Origin: JAICLK01 sp963810525
GTDB lineage: Bacteria > Patescibacteriota > Saccharimonadia > Saccharimonadales > UBA4665
Assembly (NCBI GenBank): GCA_963810525.1
Contig: CAWENB010000002.1
Span: forward strand, 263,852 to 327,851
DNA length: 64,000 nt
Reading direction: 5' to 3'
Below, piece by piece: positions 7,684 to 16,719 of this stretch (its first letter is position 1; each line of letters opens with the position of its first letter). A program made the translations under genes and the position numbers. The notes beneath the pieces are model-generated. The model saw only the letters and a list, made by a program, of their open reading frames with translations. It was not told where the DNA came from and did no database searches.

Positions 7684-8772
7684 GGCTTAACACCAAATTC
7701 TGGTGTCTACTCTAATCTGTTTTTCTAGAGAAGAAACTCCAGAGGATCGTAATTATTCGTTGTTTTGAGGCTCCACGGTGGGGTATGAGCTTGTCTTTCC
7801 AGACGCCGAATCTTCCGTCTAATGGGCTCGTTGTGTTGGCTACTCGTATGCCACTTTCCTGTATGTAATCGGCTTGGTAGGTGAACAGATATGGTAGGTT
7901 GCGACACAAGGAAAAATAAGCTCTTCTGGTACGCTCATGGGCATATCTTTTGGTGACCGGATCACGCTCCTTGAGCCATGCCCCATGTTTCTTGTACCAA
8001 CCAGCGAGTGCATCCTCAAACGTTAGTTCGTCTGTCCGAGCGAGCGTTAAGGCAAGCGCTCGTAACTCAATATTTTGCGTCAGTCGTGGCTTCTTGGTCA
8101 GACATTGAGTGATGGTCATAAGCTGGTGAAACTGGCAATGCTGGACCGGTATGCCTTTGCCCTCCAGCATAGTCCGTACGCCTCGTCTGCCGTCAATGGT
8201 GACCGCCAGGATACTGTAGCCCATTGCTTCAATCGTATCTGTTGCAACCTCATAATCTACGGTGCGTTCTGTCCCGTCTACCGTGGCGTAATACAGCACC
8301 GTATTCTCACCAAGCGTCGCCACTGCATATGGGTCAATAACAACCAGGAGGCCCCAGTCCCCAAAGTAGGTAACATCCATTATGACGGCTACGGTACGCG
8401 GTTTCTGGATGATGCGTGGCGGGCTGTAGCCATTGAGTTGAGCGCGGATGCAACCGGTACTTTTCCGGTATTCTTTAGCCAAGCTGTTCACGGTACGACC
8501 GTCAAAGGCATACTGGTGCCATAGGGTAGCTCGCTTACGGCCAGGGCGGCCTTTACTGCTCCATGACCGACGGCAGGTACGACAGACGTAGCGCTGTAGA
8601 CCGTTCCTCACACCGTTTTTCTTTACGTTGGTACAATAGCAAGATGGACAGCTCTTTCGAGTCATCTTCGTTACTCCTTGTTTAGTTGGTACTTACAAGA
8701 ATAACGAAAACAATGACAAAGAAATCTGTCCGTCTTAAAGCGCTAGCAGCAACCAGTTTTTGTTATTAAGCC
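7684..8772 (-). mobile_element. IS256-like element, copy 2 (1089 bp)
   Basis: This is the second copy of the element at 5301-6389, in the same orientation, with the same terminal repeats and its own perfect 8-bp target duplication (GTTAATTA). The differing duplications show two independent insertions rather than a segmental duplication. Its right end lies 177 bp upstream of the glutamine synthetase start codon, so it may affect that gene's promoter. The two copies sit 1.3 kb apart and could act as a composite unit carrying 6390-7683. Confidence 0.95.
7712..8665 (-). CDS. IS256-family transposase, zinc-ribbon variant (copy 2)
   Basis: The protein is identical to the copy 1 transposase over all 317 residues; the only DNA difference (position 8645) changes CCG to CCA in proline 8. 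Zinc ribbon, DDE core and the QHCQFHQLMT signature are all intact. It has the same AAGGAG ribosome binding site. It reads away from the downstream glutamine synthetase gene. Confidence 0.9.
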   Translation of the reverse strand: MTRKSCPSCYCTNVKKNGVRNGLQRYVCRTCRRSWSSKGRPGRKRATLWHQYAFDGRTVNSLAKEYRKSTGCIRAQLNGYSPPRIIQKPRTVAVIMDVTYFGDWGLLVVIDPYAVATLGENTVLYYATVDGTERTVDYEVATDTIEAMGYSILAVTIDGRRGVRTMLEGKGIPVQHCQFHQLMTITQCLTKKPRLTQNIELRALALTLARTDELTFEDALAGWYKKHGAWLKERDPVTKRYAHERTRRAYFSLCRNLPYLFTYQADYIQESGIRVANTTSPLDGRFGVWKDKLIPHRGASKQRIITILWSFFSRKTD

Positions 8773-8780
8773 GTTAATTA
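8773..8780. repeat. Right target-site duplication of IS copy 2
   Basis: GTTAATTA repeats 7676-7683 exactly. The following 170 bp up to the glutamine synthetase start is AT-rich, without a clear consensus promoter. Confidence 0.95.
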
Positions 8781-8949
8781 CTATATTTATTGAGTATTTT
8801 AGTATTAATTGAGTTATTTTTAGTATTATTATTTTCTTAATTAATATGATCGTGGTATGTTCAAAGAAACAAACGTATCTTAACTGCAGCAACATAGCCA
8901 TAATCGTAGATAACAAAGGTGTGTTTTAAAATAATCGGAAGGGGGGAAC

Positions 8950-10389
8950 ATGTCTTCAGCAACCATCCAGGCTCCACCACTTAAAAATTTCTTAGAGCTC
9001 ACTTATGCGGAGCTCGAGGAACTAAATCTGCATTCCAGAAGCCTGACCAACGAAGACGAAGCCGAAACGTATCATCGTGGGCTTCTAGACAAAGAAAAGG
9101 GCGTTAAGGCAGTCACTGTCTGTTTCTCAGATATTGAGGGACGCTTACACATGCTTGATTATGACAAGAAATTCTTTTTAGGCAGCCTTGATAACCTTAC
9201 TTTCGATGGATCATCCATCCGTGGTCTCAGTAAGTTACACGAGTCTGATCTCAGATTGCAGATAGACTGGACCAGCTTTACGTTTGTTCCGGCTGATATT
9301 TTTGGCCCGGGTAAAGTCATCGTCTTCGCCAATATTATGAATCGGGATTTTACTCCGTATGAGTCGGATCTTCGTGCCCAATTGCAAGCTTACACCAAGC
9401 GTCTATTTGCCAAAGACGGGACGATTGCTTTCATGGCACCGGAATTAGAGGGTTTCCTGCTGAGCGGCCTTAACGCCGAACAGCACTTTTCAACTACAGA
9501 AGGCTTTAAACTTGTATCAACCGGGGGGTACTTTCATTCTCTACCACTTGACCCTTTGCGCCAATTTATAGACGCCGCCGCTGAAGCACAGCGCTCAATG
9601 GGATTCAAGAATGAGAAAGATCACCCCGAAGTCGCCCCCAGCCAGTTCGAAGTAAACTTCTCTTATGCCGAAGTCATTCGGGCATGTGATCAGGTTCAGC
9701 TCTACAAACTGATAACCCGCCAAGTCGCCAATCGCATGGGCATGACAGCCAGCTTCCTTCCGAAGCCTATTCAGGGGATAAACGGCAACGGTATGCACAC
9801 TAACTTTTCGCTGGCAAAAAACGGCAAGAATCTTTTCTATGATAAGAAAGGGAAGGATGGTCTCTCGAAGCTAGGTTGGGATTTTGTCGATAAGCTGCTC
9901 GTCCGTGCTCCCGAGCTTTGTCTAACCATAAATTCCAGTGTTAACGCCTACCGCCGTCTCGACCCGAACTTTGAGGCCCCAAACCAGATTAAAGTTTCGG
10001 CTAACGACCGGGGATCCATGATCCGTATCCCGGTTGCAAATGAACGTACTGCCCGTATCGAGATCCGCTCAGTCGCCCCTGACACTAACCCCTATTTGGC
10101 CATCTACACTATCTTGCGCACCGGTCTGGAGGACGTTTCCGTTTCATTGGACACAGATAAGCGTTCGAGACTTCGCTTCCTTCCTCCGACCATAACCGAA
10201 GCCATTCGTTTATTCCAGAGTTCTGAATTAATGACAAAGATACTCGGAGAATCCACCAAAGAAAAGTACTTAGAATTCAAAAAAGCCGTACGCGATCGAA
10301 ACCCACGCGAACTCGGCACTTCTATTAAAGACTCCGAAGTTATATATCACCACGAAGTTTGGAACCAATATCTTTGGAACAAGTTTTAG
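8950..10389 (+). CDS. glnA: Type I glutamine synthetase
   Basis: The 479-residue protein has the full GS pattern: a beta-grasp N-domain with FDGSSIRG near residue 85, MAPELEGF (catalytic-domain strand), VAPSQFEVNF, the ATP-site GINGNGMHTNFS, SVNAYRRLDP.FEAP, RGSMIRIP and ARIEIRSVAPDTNPYLA. It would condense glutamate and ammonia with ATP in the cytoplasm. At the place of the adenylylation loop it has RFLPPTI without the usual NLYxLP tyrosine, so regulation by GlnE is unlikely. The N-terminus carries about 30 extra residues. GGAAGGGGGG lies just before the ATG. GS-like homologues acting on other amines share most motifs, so true glutamine synthetase activity is likely but not certain. Confidence 0.85.
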   Translation: MSSATIQAPPLKNFLELTYAELEELNLHSRSLTNEDEAETYHRGLLDKEKGVKAVTVCFSDIEGRLHMLDYDKKFFLGSLDNLTFDGSSIRGLSKLHESDLRLQIDWTSFTFVPADIFGPGKVIVFANIMNRDFTPYESDLRAQLQAYTKRLFAKDGTIAFMAPELEGFLLSGLNAEQHFSTTEGFKLVSTGGYFHSLPLDPLRQFIDAAAEAQRSMGFKNEKDHPEVAPSQFEVNFSYAEVIRACDQVQLYKLITRQVANRMGMTASFLPKPIQGINGNGMHTNFSLAKNGKNLFYDKKGKDGLSKLGWDFVDKLLVRAPELCLTINSSVNAYRRLDPNFEAPNQIKVSANDRGSMIRIPVANERTARIEIRSVAPDTNPYLAIYTILRTGLEDVSVSLDTDKRSRLRFLPPTITEAIRLFQSSELMTKILGESTKEKYLEFKKAVRDRNPRELGTSIKDSEVIYHHEVWNQYLWNKF

Positions 10390-10541
10390 ATCACTCCAAA
10401 ATAATCTTTTAAATAAGCACACCTTCAGCCAGTCAAAATATCAAATTAAGACTAGGTCTCGCTTCAGGATTTCCAGTTGCAGGGAAGTGTTAAATGTTGA
10501 GAGGGCTATCCGCATGATACATTACTACAAACTCTCCGAAG

Positions 10542-11147
10542 TTATTTCAAAATCCTTAACGACTGAGCGATAGCCTGGTATTGGTTAACGTACTGGCTAT
10601 TGTCAATATTGGCCGAAGGCTGGGTCACAGGCATGGAAACTTTGACGATGTACGCACCGTGTCCGATAAAGTAGGTCAAGCTCTTATTTCCGTTACTATT
10701 GCCAGACTCAATAAAAGCCGGCTGGCCATTAATAGTGGTATCCGTAATGGTAATTCCGTTTGCCGCCGCTTGGCTAGCCTCATGCTCTTTCCAGGCAGTC
10801 AGATCAGGGCTTGCCTTATAAACCTCCACGGAAACAAAATTACCAGATTCTACATCCTTTACATTTGGGCCTAGCCTCGTTTCACTATTTTCGGCCTGGG
10901 CAAGGGCGATCACACTGCCCCCATTTACGAGAAATGTCTCGGCTGCCCAGCCTGATGGGACTTTAAGCGAAAAGTACCCCCCTGTGTCTATAAATGTACC
11001 TTTCGCTGCACTCGGCATCGGTATCGGCGTGCCGGTAGAGCGTGAGGAGTTACCATGGTGCGTATAATATACGACAGCTCCGACCGCTATTAGCGCTGCG
11101 ATAATTACCGCTGCTACTTCTGCAATTAGTCTCTTTTGATCCCTCAT
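10542..11147 (-). CDS. Membrane-anchored extracytoplasmic protein, unknown
   Basis: From ATG 11147 the product is 201 residues: a short basic start (MRDQKRL), one hydrophobic segment (about 8-30, AAVIIAALIAVGAVVYYTHH), a Ser/Pro linker and an exported domain. That domain begins with GYFSLKVPSGWAAETF and ends with a single amphipathic helix, similar in pattern to PsbP-like/DUF-type surface proteins (..ysl.yP.gW.....). The frame stays open for 34 codons upstream, but 11147 gives a normal signal-anchor. No clear Shine-Dalgarno is seen. It diverges from the Cys-rich secreted protein gene. Function unknown. Confidence 0.6.
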   Translation of the reverse strand: MRDQKRLIAEVAAVIIAALIAVGAVVYYTHHGNSSRSTGTPIPMPSAAKGTFIDTGGYFSLKVPSGWAAETFLVNGGSVIALAQAENSETRLGPNVKDVESGNFVSVEVYKASPDLTAWKEHEASQAAANGITITDTTINGQPAFIESGNSNGNKSLTYFIGHGAYIVKVSMPVTQPSANIDNSQYVNQYQAIAQSLRILK

Positions 11148-11259
11148 CTTATTCAATACAATCTTTATTAACCGGATGCTTATGACTAGGCTTATATTTA
11201 TATCGTGAATAGGCAAGTCAATCAATACCAAGACCAATAGTCGGGTCAATCAGAATTAA

Positions 11260-11289
11260 TTGACAACTAAAAATACTCAACTATATAAT
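11260..11289 (+). promoter_or_regulatory. Promoter of the Cys-rich secreted protein gene
   Basis: TTGACA (11260-11265), an 18-bp spacer and TATAAT (11284-11289) are consensus. The start is about 32 nt further on and is preceded by GAGGAGAG, so this transcript has a normal leader. Confidence 0.8.
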
Positions 11290-11327
11290 GCTTATGGTCA
11301 AAATAAGTAAACCGAGGAGAGTGAAAT

Positions 11328-11888
11328 ATGTTTCATAAAATGAAAAGTAATTTCTTGAGGGTAAAGTACCGGATAGCGGCGTGTGCTGGCGCTTTTATCT
11401 TGATAGCAGGGCTTCCACTAGCCTTTGTATCCAGCCCGGTATTTGCATATGAAACGTATGGTTGGTGTACACCGGTAGGTAGTTATAACGCCTGCCTTAA
11501 CGCCTGGAATGGCGGACCCTGGGTAAATACGTACGATAGCCCGTATACCAATAATAGTTACTTCACTAATGTTGCAGCCGGCAGCGGTAACGTAGAACTC
11601 GAGGATGAGGGCTTAAATAGTTATGATGGTACTTGTATCGGCGATGCCTATAACGATTCCGGCCTTGCCGATTCCACACTAGACGAGTGTCCGACCAGCG
11701 GCGATGCTGGCTGGGGAACTAATTTCCATGAGTACAGCTGCTATGTGAATGGCAATCCCGGATATGAGTTCCACAATAACCACTGGAATGGTTGGCTGAA
11801 GCCCCAAGGCAGCAGTAACGGTCAAGAATTCTACCTAAACAGCGCGAGCCCGTACTGTTACGCGTATTACCCCGCCTACTTACAGTAA
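11328..11888 (+). CDS. Secreted Cys-rich protein, unknown
   Basis: The 186-residue product has a clear Sec signal peptide: basic start (MFHKMKSNFLRVKYR), hydrophobic core to about residue 36, and a SPVFA-YE cleavage site near 40. The mature part (about 146 residues) has eight cysteines (WCTP, NACL, GTCIG, DECP, YSCY, YCYA and others) and is rich in Tyr, Asn, Gly and Trp, which suggests a disulphide-stabilised extracellular protein. It is followed by a strong terminator and has a consensus promoter, so it is a well-expressed monocistronic unit. I do not recognise a family. Confidence 0.7.
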   Translation: MFHKMKSNFLRVKYRIAACAGAFILIAGLPLAFVSSPVFAYETYGWCTPVGSYNACLNAWNGGPWVNTYDSPYTNNSYFTNVAAGSGNVELEDEGLNSYDGTCIGDAYNDSGLADSTLDECPTSGDAGWGTNFHEYSCYVNGNPGYEFHNNHWNGWLKPQGSSNGQEFYLNSASPYCYAYYPAYLQ

Positions 11889-11950
11889 TTACAGAGATGA
11901 CTCCCGCGGATAACAGCACTTCCTAGCGAGCATCATCAAAAAGGCAATAG

Positions 11951-11983
11951 AAAAACCTCGGACTGTCGTCCGAGGCTTTTCTT
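11951..11983 (+). terminator. Rho-independent terminator
   Basis: CCTCGGAC (11956-11963), loop TGTC, GTCCGAGG (11968-11975), preceded by five A and followed by CTTTTCTT. It ends the Cys-rich secreted protein gene. Confidence 0.9.
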
Positions 11984-12227
11984 ACGTGTGGCTATTTTAA
12001 ATAAGAAGTTGACCTTGTTCGAAAATCGTCCATTATGGCCAGCCGAGACGGTCTTGCTTATTTTAGGAAATCTAGAATTTTTTTCATATCGAGCTTTGAA
12101 AAATCTCTTGTGTCTAATATAAGTATGTTGCCGGATATTTTTAGCCGACCATACGACCAATCGATTCCGAAATAACTCAGCAGGCATTCCATAAAAGTAG
12201 TTATACAGAAAATTACTGTTTCCTAAT

Positions 12228-12256
12228 TTGGATTTATATCTATTTTTATAGATAAT
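12228..12256 (+). promoter_or_regulatory. Promoter of the pilin-like gene
   Basis: TTGGAT (12228-12233), 17 bp and GATAAT (12251-12256) end 6 nt before ATG 12263, predicting a leaderless mRNA. Confidence 0.5.
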
Positions 12257-12262
12257 TAAATC

Positions 12263-12778
12263 ATGAAGAAACAAAAAGGCTTTGCAATAATAGAGGTTCT
12301 CTTAGTTCTAGTGCTGGTAGCAGTGATTGGTTTTGGCGGATGGTATATCTGGCATTCTCACCATGACACTAAAGTCAAATATCAACAACCGTCCCAGGCT
12401 GTTTTACCCGTATTAGGTTCTCTATGGGGCAAGTATCAAACCGGCTATGGCTCTATAAAACCCACAACTGTCATAAGCGGAGGCGATGGCGCCAGTGAAG
12501 TCACTGATATTACATGGCAATCCTGGGGCAAACCACAAGCCATTGGTCATGGTAAGGCTCTGTACGTAACTGCAAATGAGACAGCCGCTCAGGCTTCACT
12601 TGAACCAGCTACAGCGGTAGCTTTTAACTTGGGAACCTGCAATGGTAAGGCTGCTTATAATGCTTTTGAGTGGTATTTCCCAGAGTACGGTCAAAAGTAT
12701 AACCCCAATAAATATACGAATGCCTGTACTGGTGCCGGGTATCCTGCACTTACTTCGTCTTCGAACTCTAACCAATAG
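12263..12778 (+). CDS. Type IV pilin-like protein
   Basis: Residues 1-30 show a class III signal: MKKQKG followed by FAIIEVLLVLVLVAVIGFGG, with Gly6-Phe7 as the prepilin peptidase site and glutamate at position 5 of the mature form (Glu11). The 171-residue length and hydrophobic first helix fit pilins or pseudopilins. The C-terminal domain contains two cysteines that could form the D-loop bridge and ends in a Ser/Asn-rich tail. Type IV pili are widespread in Saccharibacteria and are thought to aid attachment to host bacteria. No assembly genes are in this window, so this is a stand-alone pilin gene. Confidence 0.8.
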   Translation: MKKQKGFAIIEVLLVLVLVAVIGFGGWYIWHSHHDTKVKYQQPSQAVLPVLGSLWGKYQTGYGSIKPTTVISGGDGASEVTDITWQSWGKPQAIGHGKALYVTANETAAQASLEPATAVAFNLGTCNGKAAYNAFEWYFPEYGQKYNPNKYTNACTGAGYPALTSSSNSNQ

Positions 12779-12995
12779 ACAAACGCTTACTAAGCACGAA
12801 GTCCGGATATTTAATTCATAACCAAATGCCGTGCCTCAACGCCTAGAATCGCTCTGTTGTTATTCCAATCTTCTGAATGTAGCGTTTGTGTGTGACGGCC
12901 TTTGGGGCCAGGCTTCCAGACATGCTCCTGGAGTGTCTAGGTCTGGAGCATATGGCGAAGTTCAACCACGCTACTTAAAAAATCCGACAAGAGAG

Positions 12996-14405
12996 TCACG
13001 GACTAGTAAACGCATTCTTAAGCGCCATATAAACAGGCTTTAAACTATCCACGCCGCCGTTGGCAGGAATATTACTGACACCCCGAACGGAACCGAAATG
13101 TTGCTGATCGTCGCTCGTACTGGCACCGCCTCCGTCATCTCGCAGATCGTACCAATAATAGTTACCGGCCCAGGGATACTTCTTCCAAACGGTCAGCTCG
13201 TCCGCAGCCAGAATGCTTTGCTGGGCTTCGGAAACACAGCCATAGGTGGAACCTCCGCCCGTCAGACAAGTTGGCGCGCCCGCTTCGGTGATCCAGATCT
13301 TCTTTTTGCCATCACCGTACTGCTGCATTAACGATACGGCTGAAGGCGATGTCGCATCCATCTGAGACCAGCCCGAACAGCTGTTGTAGGATAGCATATC
13401 ATCTGCAGTATCTCCGTTATTATAGTTGTAGGGGTGCCAGCCCAAAGCGTCAAAATAGCCTGCGGCGCCGTCTTTATAGACATCCTGCAGATAGTTAACA
13501 CCGTTATAGACGCCGCCGCTCTGCGGGTTATTGGTCGCTCCGGTACATTCGACATCGTTGTAACCGCCCGCCGGAGCAATACCGCCTAAGACAACGGGCA
13601 TAGTAGTAATACCATCGGGTGCCGGATAAACCGCCCGGACTGCAGTGTAGGCGGCCTTTAAAAGTGCAGTGTAAGTGGCGGGTGGAGTAGATTTGTCCAG
13701 ATTTTCCTCGTTCCATATCTCGATCCCGGCCGGATAGACTTTCGGGAGAGATGGGTTGGCGTTCCAGAAAGCACCGCCCGGACCGTAGCGGGCAGCCAGC
13801 TTACCGACAAAGGCCCCAAAATCTGCGGGATCAGACACTCCTGACCAAGATGCAACCGTGTCGGTTAGCATTAAGACATGCAATTTATCTTTCACGGCAT
13901 AGGTCATAAGCTGATCGGAACTTGTCCAATCGTACGTTCCTTTACTGGATTCAGTGTCACCCATCTGAAACGCATCATCATCACGTATAGTCGTAGCTCC
14001 ATCATTCTCAGCAAGCGCAATATAATTGGCCGGATCCTGTTGTTCTAAGATATGTGTCGAGTAGCCGAAAAGCTTCCCGCTACCCGAAGGAGCAACACTA
14101 CCCCCGCAGCTCGTGGTTCCGAATTCGACCGCGTGACCGTTTGATGCGGTACTGAACGGGCAGACCACCGCAGCGCCGCTTAATGTCCCGTGTTCGGCCT
14201 CAGCGGAACTCGCAAAGGGAGCGGCGTGACTGAAAAACGTGAGATGCACGCCAAGAACAGCAAAGAATAGTAGAAAGACTGTAGTTAGAAGATACTGACG
14301 ATATATATTTTTCCGAAAAAATTGAGCAAATGCGGAAAATGGGTGATTACGGCGTAAGACAGATACAAGCTTTGAATCGGTTTCTGAGGGAGTATGTTCA
14401 GTCAT
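12996..14405 (-). CDS. Membrane-anchored clan GH-A glycoside hydrolase
   Basis: From ATG 14405 the product is 469 residues. Residues 41-60 form an N-terminal membrane anchor. A short AEAEHGTLSG...NGHAVEFG segment (about 68-96) resembles half of a CBM6/35-like domain that recurs in Saccharibacteria surface proteins. The rest is a (beta/alpha)8-type hydrolase with EIWNEEN (acid/base Glu about 233) and IWITEAG (nucleophile Glu about 374), the spacing typical of clan GH-A, and LGWHPYN between. The closest families by motif are GH39/GH5-like; the substrate is unknown. An upstream in-frame ATG at 14492 would add 29 residues that do not look coding. It converges on the pilin gene. Confidence 0.75.
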   Translation of the reverse strand: MTEHTPSETDSKLVSVLRRNHPFSAFAQFFRKNIYRQYLLTTVFLLFFAVLGVHLTFFSHAAPFASSAEAEHGTLSGAAVVCPFSTASNGHAVEFGTTSCGGSVAPSGSGKLFGYSTHILEQQDPANYIALAENDGATTIRDDDAFQMGDTESSKGTYDWTSSDQLMTYAVKDKLHVLMLTDTVASWSGVSDPADFGAFVGKLAARYGPGGAFWNANPSLPKVYPAGIEIWNEENLDKSTPPATYTALLKAAYTAVRAVYPAPDGITTMPVVLGGIAPAGGYNDVECTGATNNPQSGGVYNGVNYLQDVYKDGAAGYFDALGWHPYNYNNGDTADDMLSYNSCSGWSQMDATSPSAVSLMQQYGDGKKKIWITEAGAPTCLTGGGSTYGCVSEAQQSILAADELTVWKKYPWAGNYYWYDLRDDGGGASTSDDQQHFGSVRGVSNIPANGGVDSLKPVYMALKNAFTSP

Positions 14406-14672
14406 ATCTATGAAAAATATTGTGTGAATTGTCGTGTAACTGCATGCACTTACATGGTAGCGGCCGTAATGCCTATCTGAGGGTCGAAGCATCCGAACCA
14501 GCTTTTAAACCGCTTCAATAATTCGATGTCTTAACCTTCCAGCTTGGTGCTAACCGCAATGTATGAAGTGAAGCATAACTAGTATTTTATCAGAATACCT
14601 GCCTAGCCATTCCGGATATCCGTGCGCAGAGACCTTTATTGTATGACGCATTGATGTTGTATCATTATGCTT

Positions 14673-14912
14673 ATGACTAAATCGAAACAAACAACCAGGC
14701 TACAAAGTAGAGATATTCTACTCGGCATACTATCGGTCGCAGTCGTCGTCTTAGCGATATCGTGCTATAGCTTCTACCAAGATATCCAGGGCTTCAGATT
14801 GAGCGAACAATCTCAGGCACACACAAACGTTCAAGCCTTATCGCTCATTTCTCAACTGCAACAATGCATCAACCAAAAGTCCGATCATTGTAAAACGTTT
14901 TTGCCGAGATAG
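14673..14912 (+). CDS. Small single-pass membrane protein
   Basis: The 79-residue protein has a basic N-terminus, one membrane helix (about 17-38, LLGILSVAVVVLAISCYSF) and a polar C-terminal tail with two cysteines (QQCINQKSDHC). The topology is that of a small anchored regulator or stalk protein. A TATCAT box ends 7 nt before the ATG. Not recognised. Confidence 0.45.
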   Translation: MTKSKQTTRLQSRDILLGILSVAVVVLAISCYSFYQDIQGFRLSEQSQAHTNVQALSLISQLQQCINQKSDHCKTFLPR

Positions 14913-15107
14913 TACCCACCGCTATCCCGGATCCCCCGTAAGTTAATCGACCGACTGTCATGCTGCACTTAACATGGCATACATCCAACCTGGGGTCGCG
15001 CAATTTTTGCCGCCCCCAACCGACACCGGAAGAATACAGCAAACAAGCTTCCAACCATCCACGACGCGTTTTTAGCCTTTAAATTAAGGGCTTTTCAGGT
15101 GATCCGT

Positions 15108-15458
15108 TTAAGCGTGCATATGATGGTGTTGCACATAGTTGACTTCGATACCATCCCACATCGCCAGAAGGATTCCTATGATCGCCACGATAACCTGGTT
15201 CCAGATAGCAGCAGTGCTCATCGTGAACACGTAAGCGGAAATAAACAGCCACGCAGACGCTAATGCAATGACCCAGCTCGGCAGTACGTTGGTCCAGAAT
15301 ATCTGCACCAACCCGGCCACTACGAGTACACCGCCGATAATCAGGATATTGGTCAGCGCGGCCCCGGTCATGGATATCGAGAGCGGAGTCAAAAGTGCCC
15401 ACGCCCCGGCTACGACGGTCAGAATGCTCGCCACTCTAAATTGTGATTCCTTGTCCAT
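15108..15458 (-). CDS. SPW-repeat-like integral membrane protein
   Basis: The 116-residue protein has four predicted helices. Its two halves show the W.l.sp.s and P.W..a..a.wL..SA pattern of the SPW repeat family, and a His-rich end (HHHMHA). ATG 15458 follows AAAGGAGAAGATT, one of the best Shine-Dalgarno sequences in the window. It stands alone in a region of envelope genes. Family function is unknown. Confidence 0.6.
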   Translation of the reverse strand: MDKESQFRVASILTVVAGAWALLTPLSISMTGAALTNILIIGGVLVVAGLVQIFWTNVLPSWVIALASAWLFISAYVFTMSTAAIWNQVIVAIIGILLAMWDGIEVNYVQHHHMHA

Positions 15459-15709
15459 AATCTTCTCCTTTGCACATCAATCAAGTACCTAACACCTAAA
15501 CCTCCCTTCCAGCATTAAGCGTACGTGAGGCAAGTGGGCAATGCTATGACTCTAGTCACGTCGACCGCGTGTCGCCGGTCCAGGCAGTAAATAGTATTGC
15601 CAAAGTCCGGCTTGCTTAACCACATGCCTTTCTGAGTTTGTTTCTGATTATCAACATATTACTGCTGCGTGCCGGCGACACAGTAAGTTACTTAGCGCGA
15701 TTTCAACTG

Positions 15710-16603
15710 TTACGGCTCGTCTAGAAAGTCTCGAACAATTTGTGCGGTGATAGGTTCAAGTACCGGGTGCAGGTGGCCACCCTCTTCAAGCATTTCCATG
15801 CGCATGCCGATGCTGGCCGCCATTTCAATTGACGCATCAGCCATAATAACCGGATCATCACGTGCGTTCACGGCCAGCATATCTCCTTCGAGCGTCTTCA
15901 TAATGGGCGCCATGCCCGTCCACTCACACATCACATTCGGCAACGTGAGCGCCATGCAGCCCATTGCCGCAGTAAGCTCGCGCACATGCGGCAGCAACGG
16001 AATACTTCTCTCGAGTAAATGCTTGATACCGGCGTGAACTTCCGGATGTGTGCGAAGTTTGCCGCCATACATGGCGCCAAAGTCACGTCCGCCGCGCTTA
16101 GTATGAATTAGTGATAGCGGGGATCTAAGGTGCTCGCTTCTGGGCATAACCGGTCCCTGAGGAACGCCCAAAGGATATGAAGCCAAGATGAACAAACGCC
16201 GCGCGCTAATAGGCGAGGGGTTGAGTGGCGTTCGCATAACCATAGCCTGCACTGCAGCACCGCCTAATGACCACCCACCAATGTCAGGCTTAACGTGAGG
16301 TCCATATTCATCCCTGATCACTTTCTTTGCGCCCTGACCGGTGTATCTGACGAGTCCGAGTAACGTCGGAATCATGGGATGTAAAATTCCCTCAGGAAAC
16401 CCGAAGGCAAATACTTCCCGATCTAATGCGTTCGCAAAATTACCCCAGGAGTTTTCCGGTTGCGTACTGAGGCCGCCAATTAAAACTGCGGGATTGCGGC
16501 CAGCTTGACGTTCGCCATACACCGCATACGGCACCCGGGCACCACCAACCCGGATAGTCCTTCTTTCGGCTGCTTGTGCGACAGGCATATGTTTGTGACC
16601 CAT
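15710..16603 (-). CDS. Alpha/beta hydrolase
   Basis: The 297-residue protein has the alpha/beta-hydrolase triad: nucleophile elbow GGWSLGGAAV, a strand ending in NARDDPVI that supplies the acid, and GGHLHPV with the histidine near the C-terminus. The oxyanion strand AVLIGGLSTQPENSW precedes it. No signal peptide is visible, so the enzyme is probably cytoplasmic. Substrate cannot be told from sequence: esterase, lipase and thioesterase are all possible. The start could also be the second Met (MPVAQ, five codons later). It diverges from the G1 peptidase gene over a 116-bp gap. Confidence 0.75.
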   Translation of the reverse strand: MGHKHMPVAQAAERRTIRVGGARVPYAVYGERQAGRNPAVLIGGLSTQPENSWGNFANALDREVFAFGFPEGILHPMIPTLLGLVRYTGQGAKKVIRDEYGPHVKPDIGGWSLGGAAVQAMVMRTPLNPSPISARRLFILASYPLGVPQGPVMPRSEHLRSPLSLIHTKRGGRDFGAMYGGKLRTHPEVHAGIKHLLERSIPLLPHVRELTAAMGCMALTLPNVMCEWTGMAPIMKTLEGDMLAVNARDDPVIMADASIEMAASIGMRMEMLEEGGHLHPVLEPITAQIVRDFLDEP

Positions 16604-16719
16604 GGCTAGCTAACTATTAATTAACTTATTTTACTACTTTTTCCTAATATTTCCAAACACTGGTGCAATGAAGCGTTCATTGCAGCAACGCTTAAGGTCG
16701 CGGGTTTACATTTGGAAGT

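Noticed and set aside
12900..12960. Imperfect hairpin around AGACATGCTCC/GGAGTGTCT as a bidirectional terminator
   Set aside because: The stem is mismatched and no T-run follows on either strand, so I do not annotate it.
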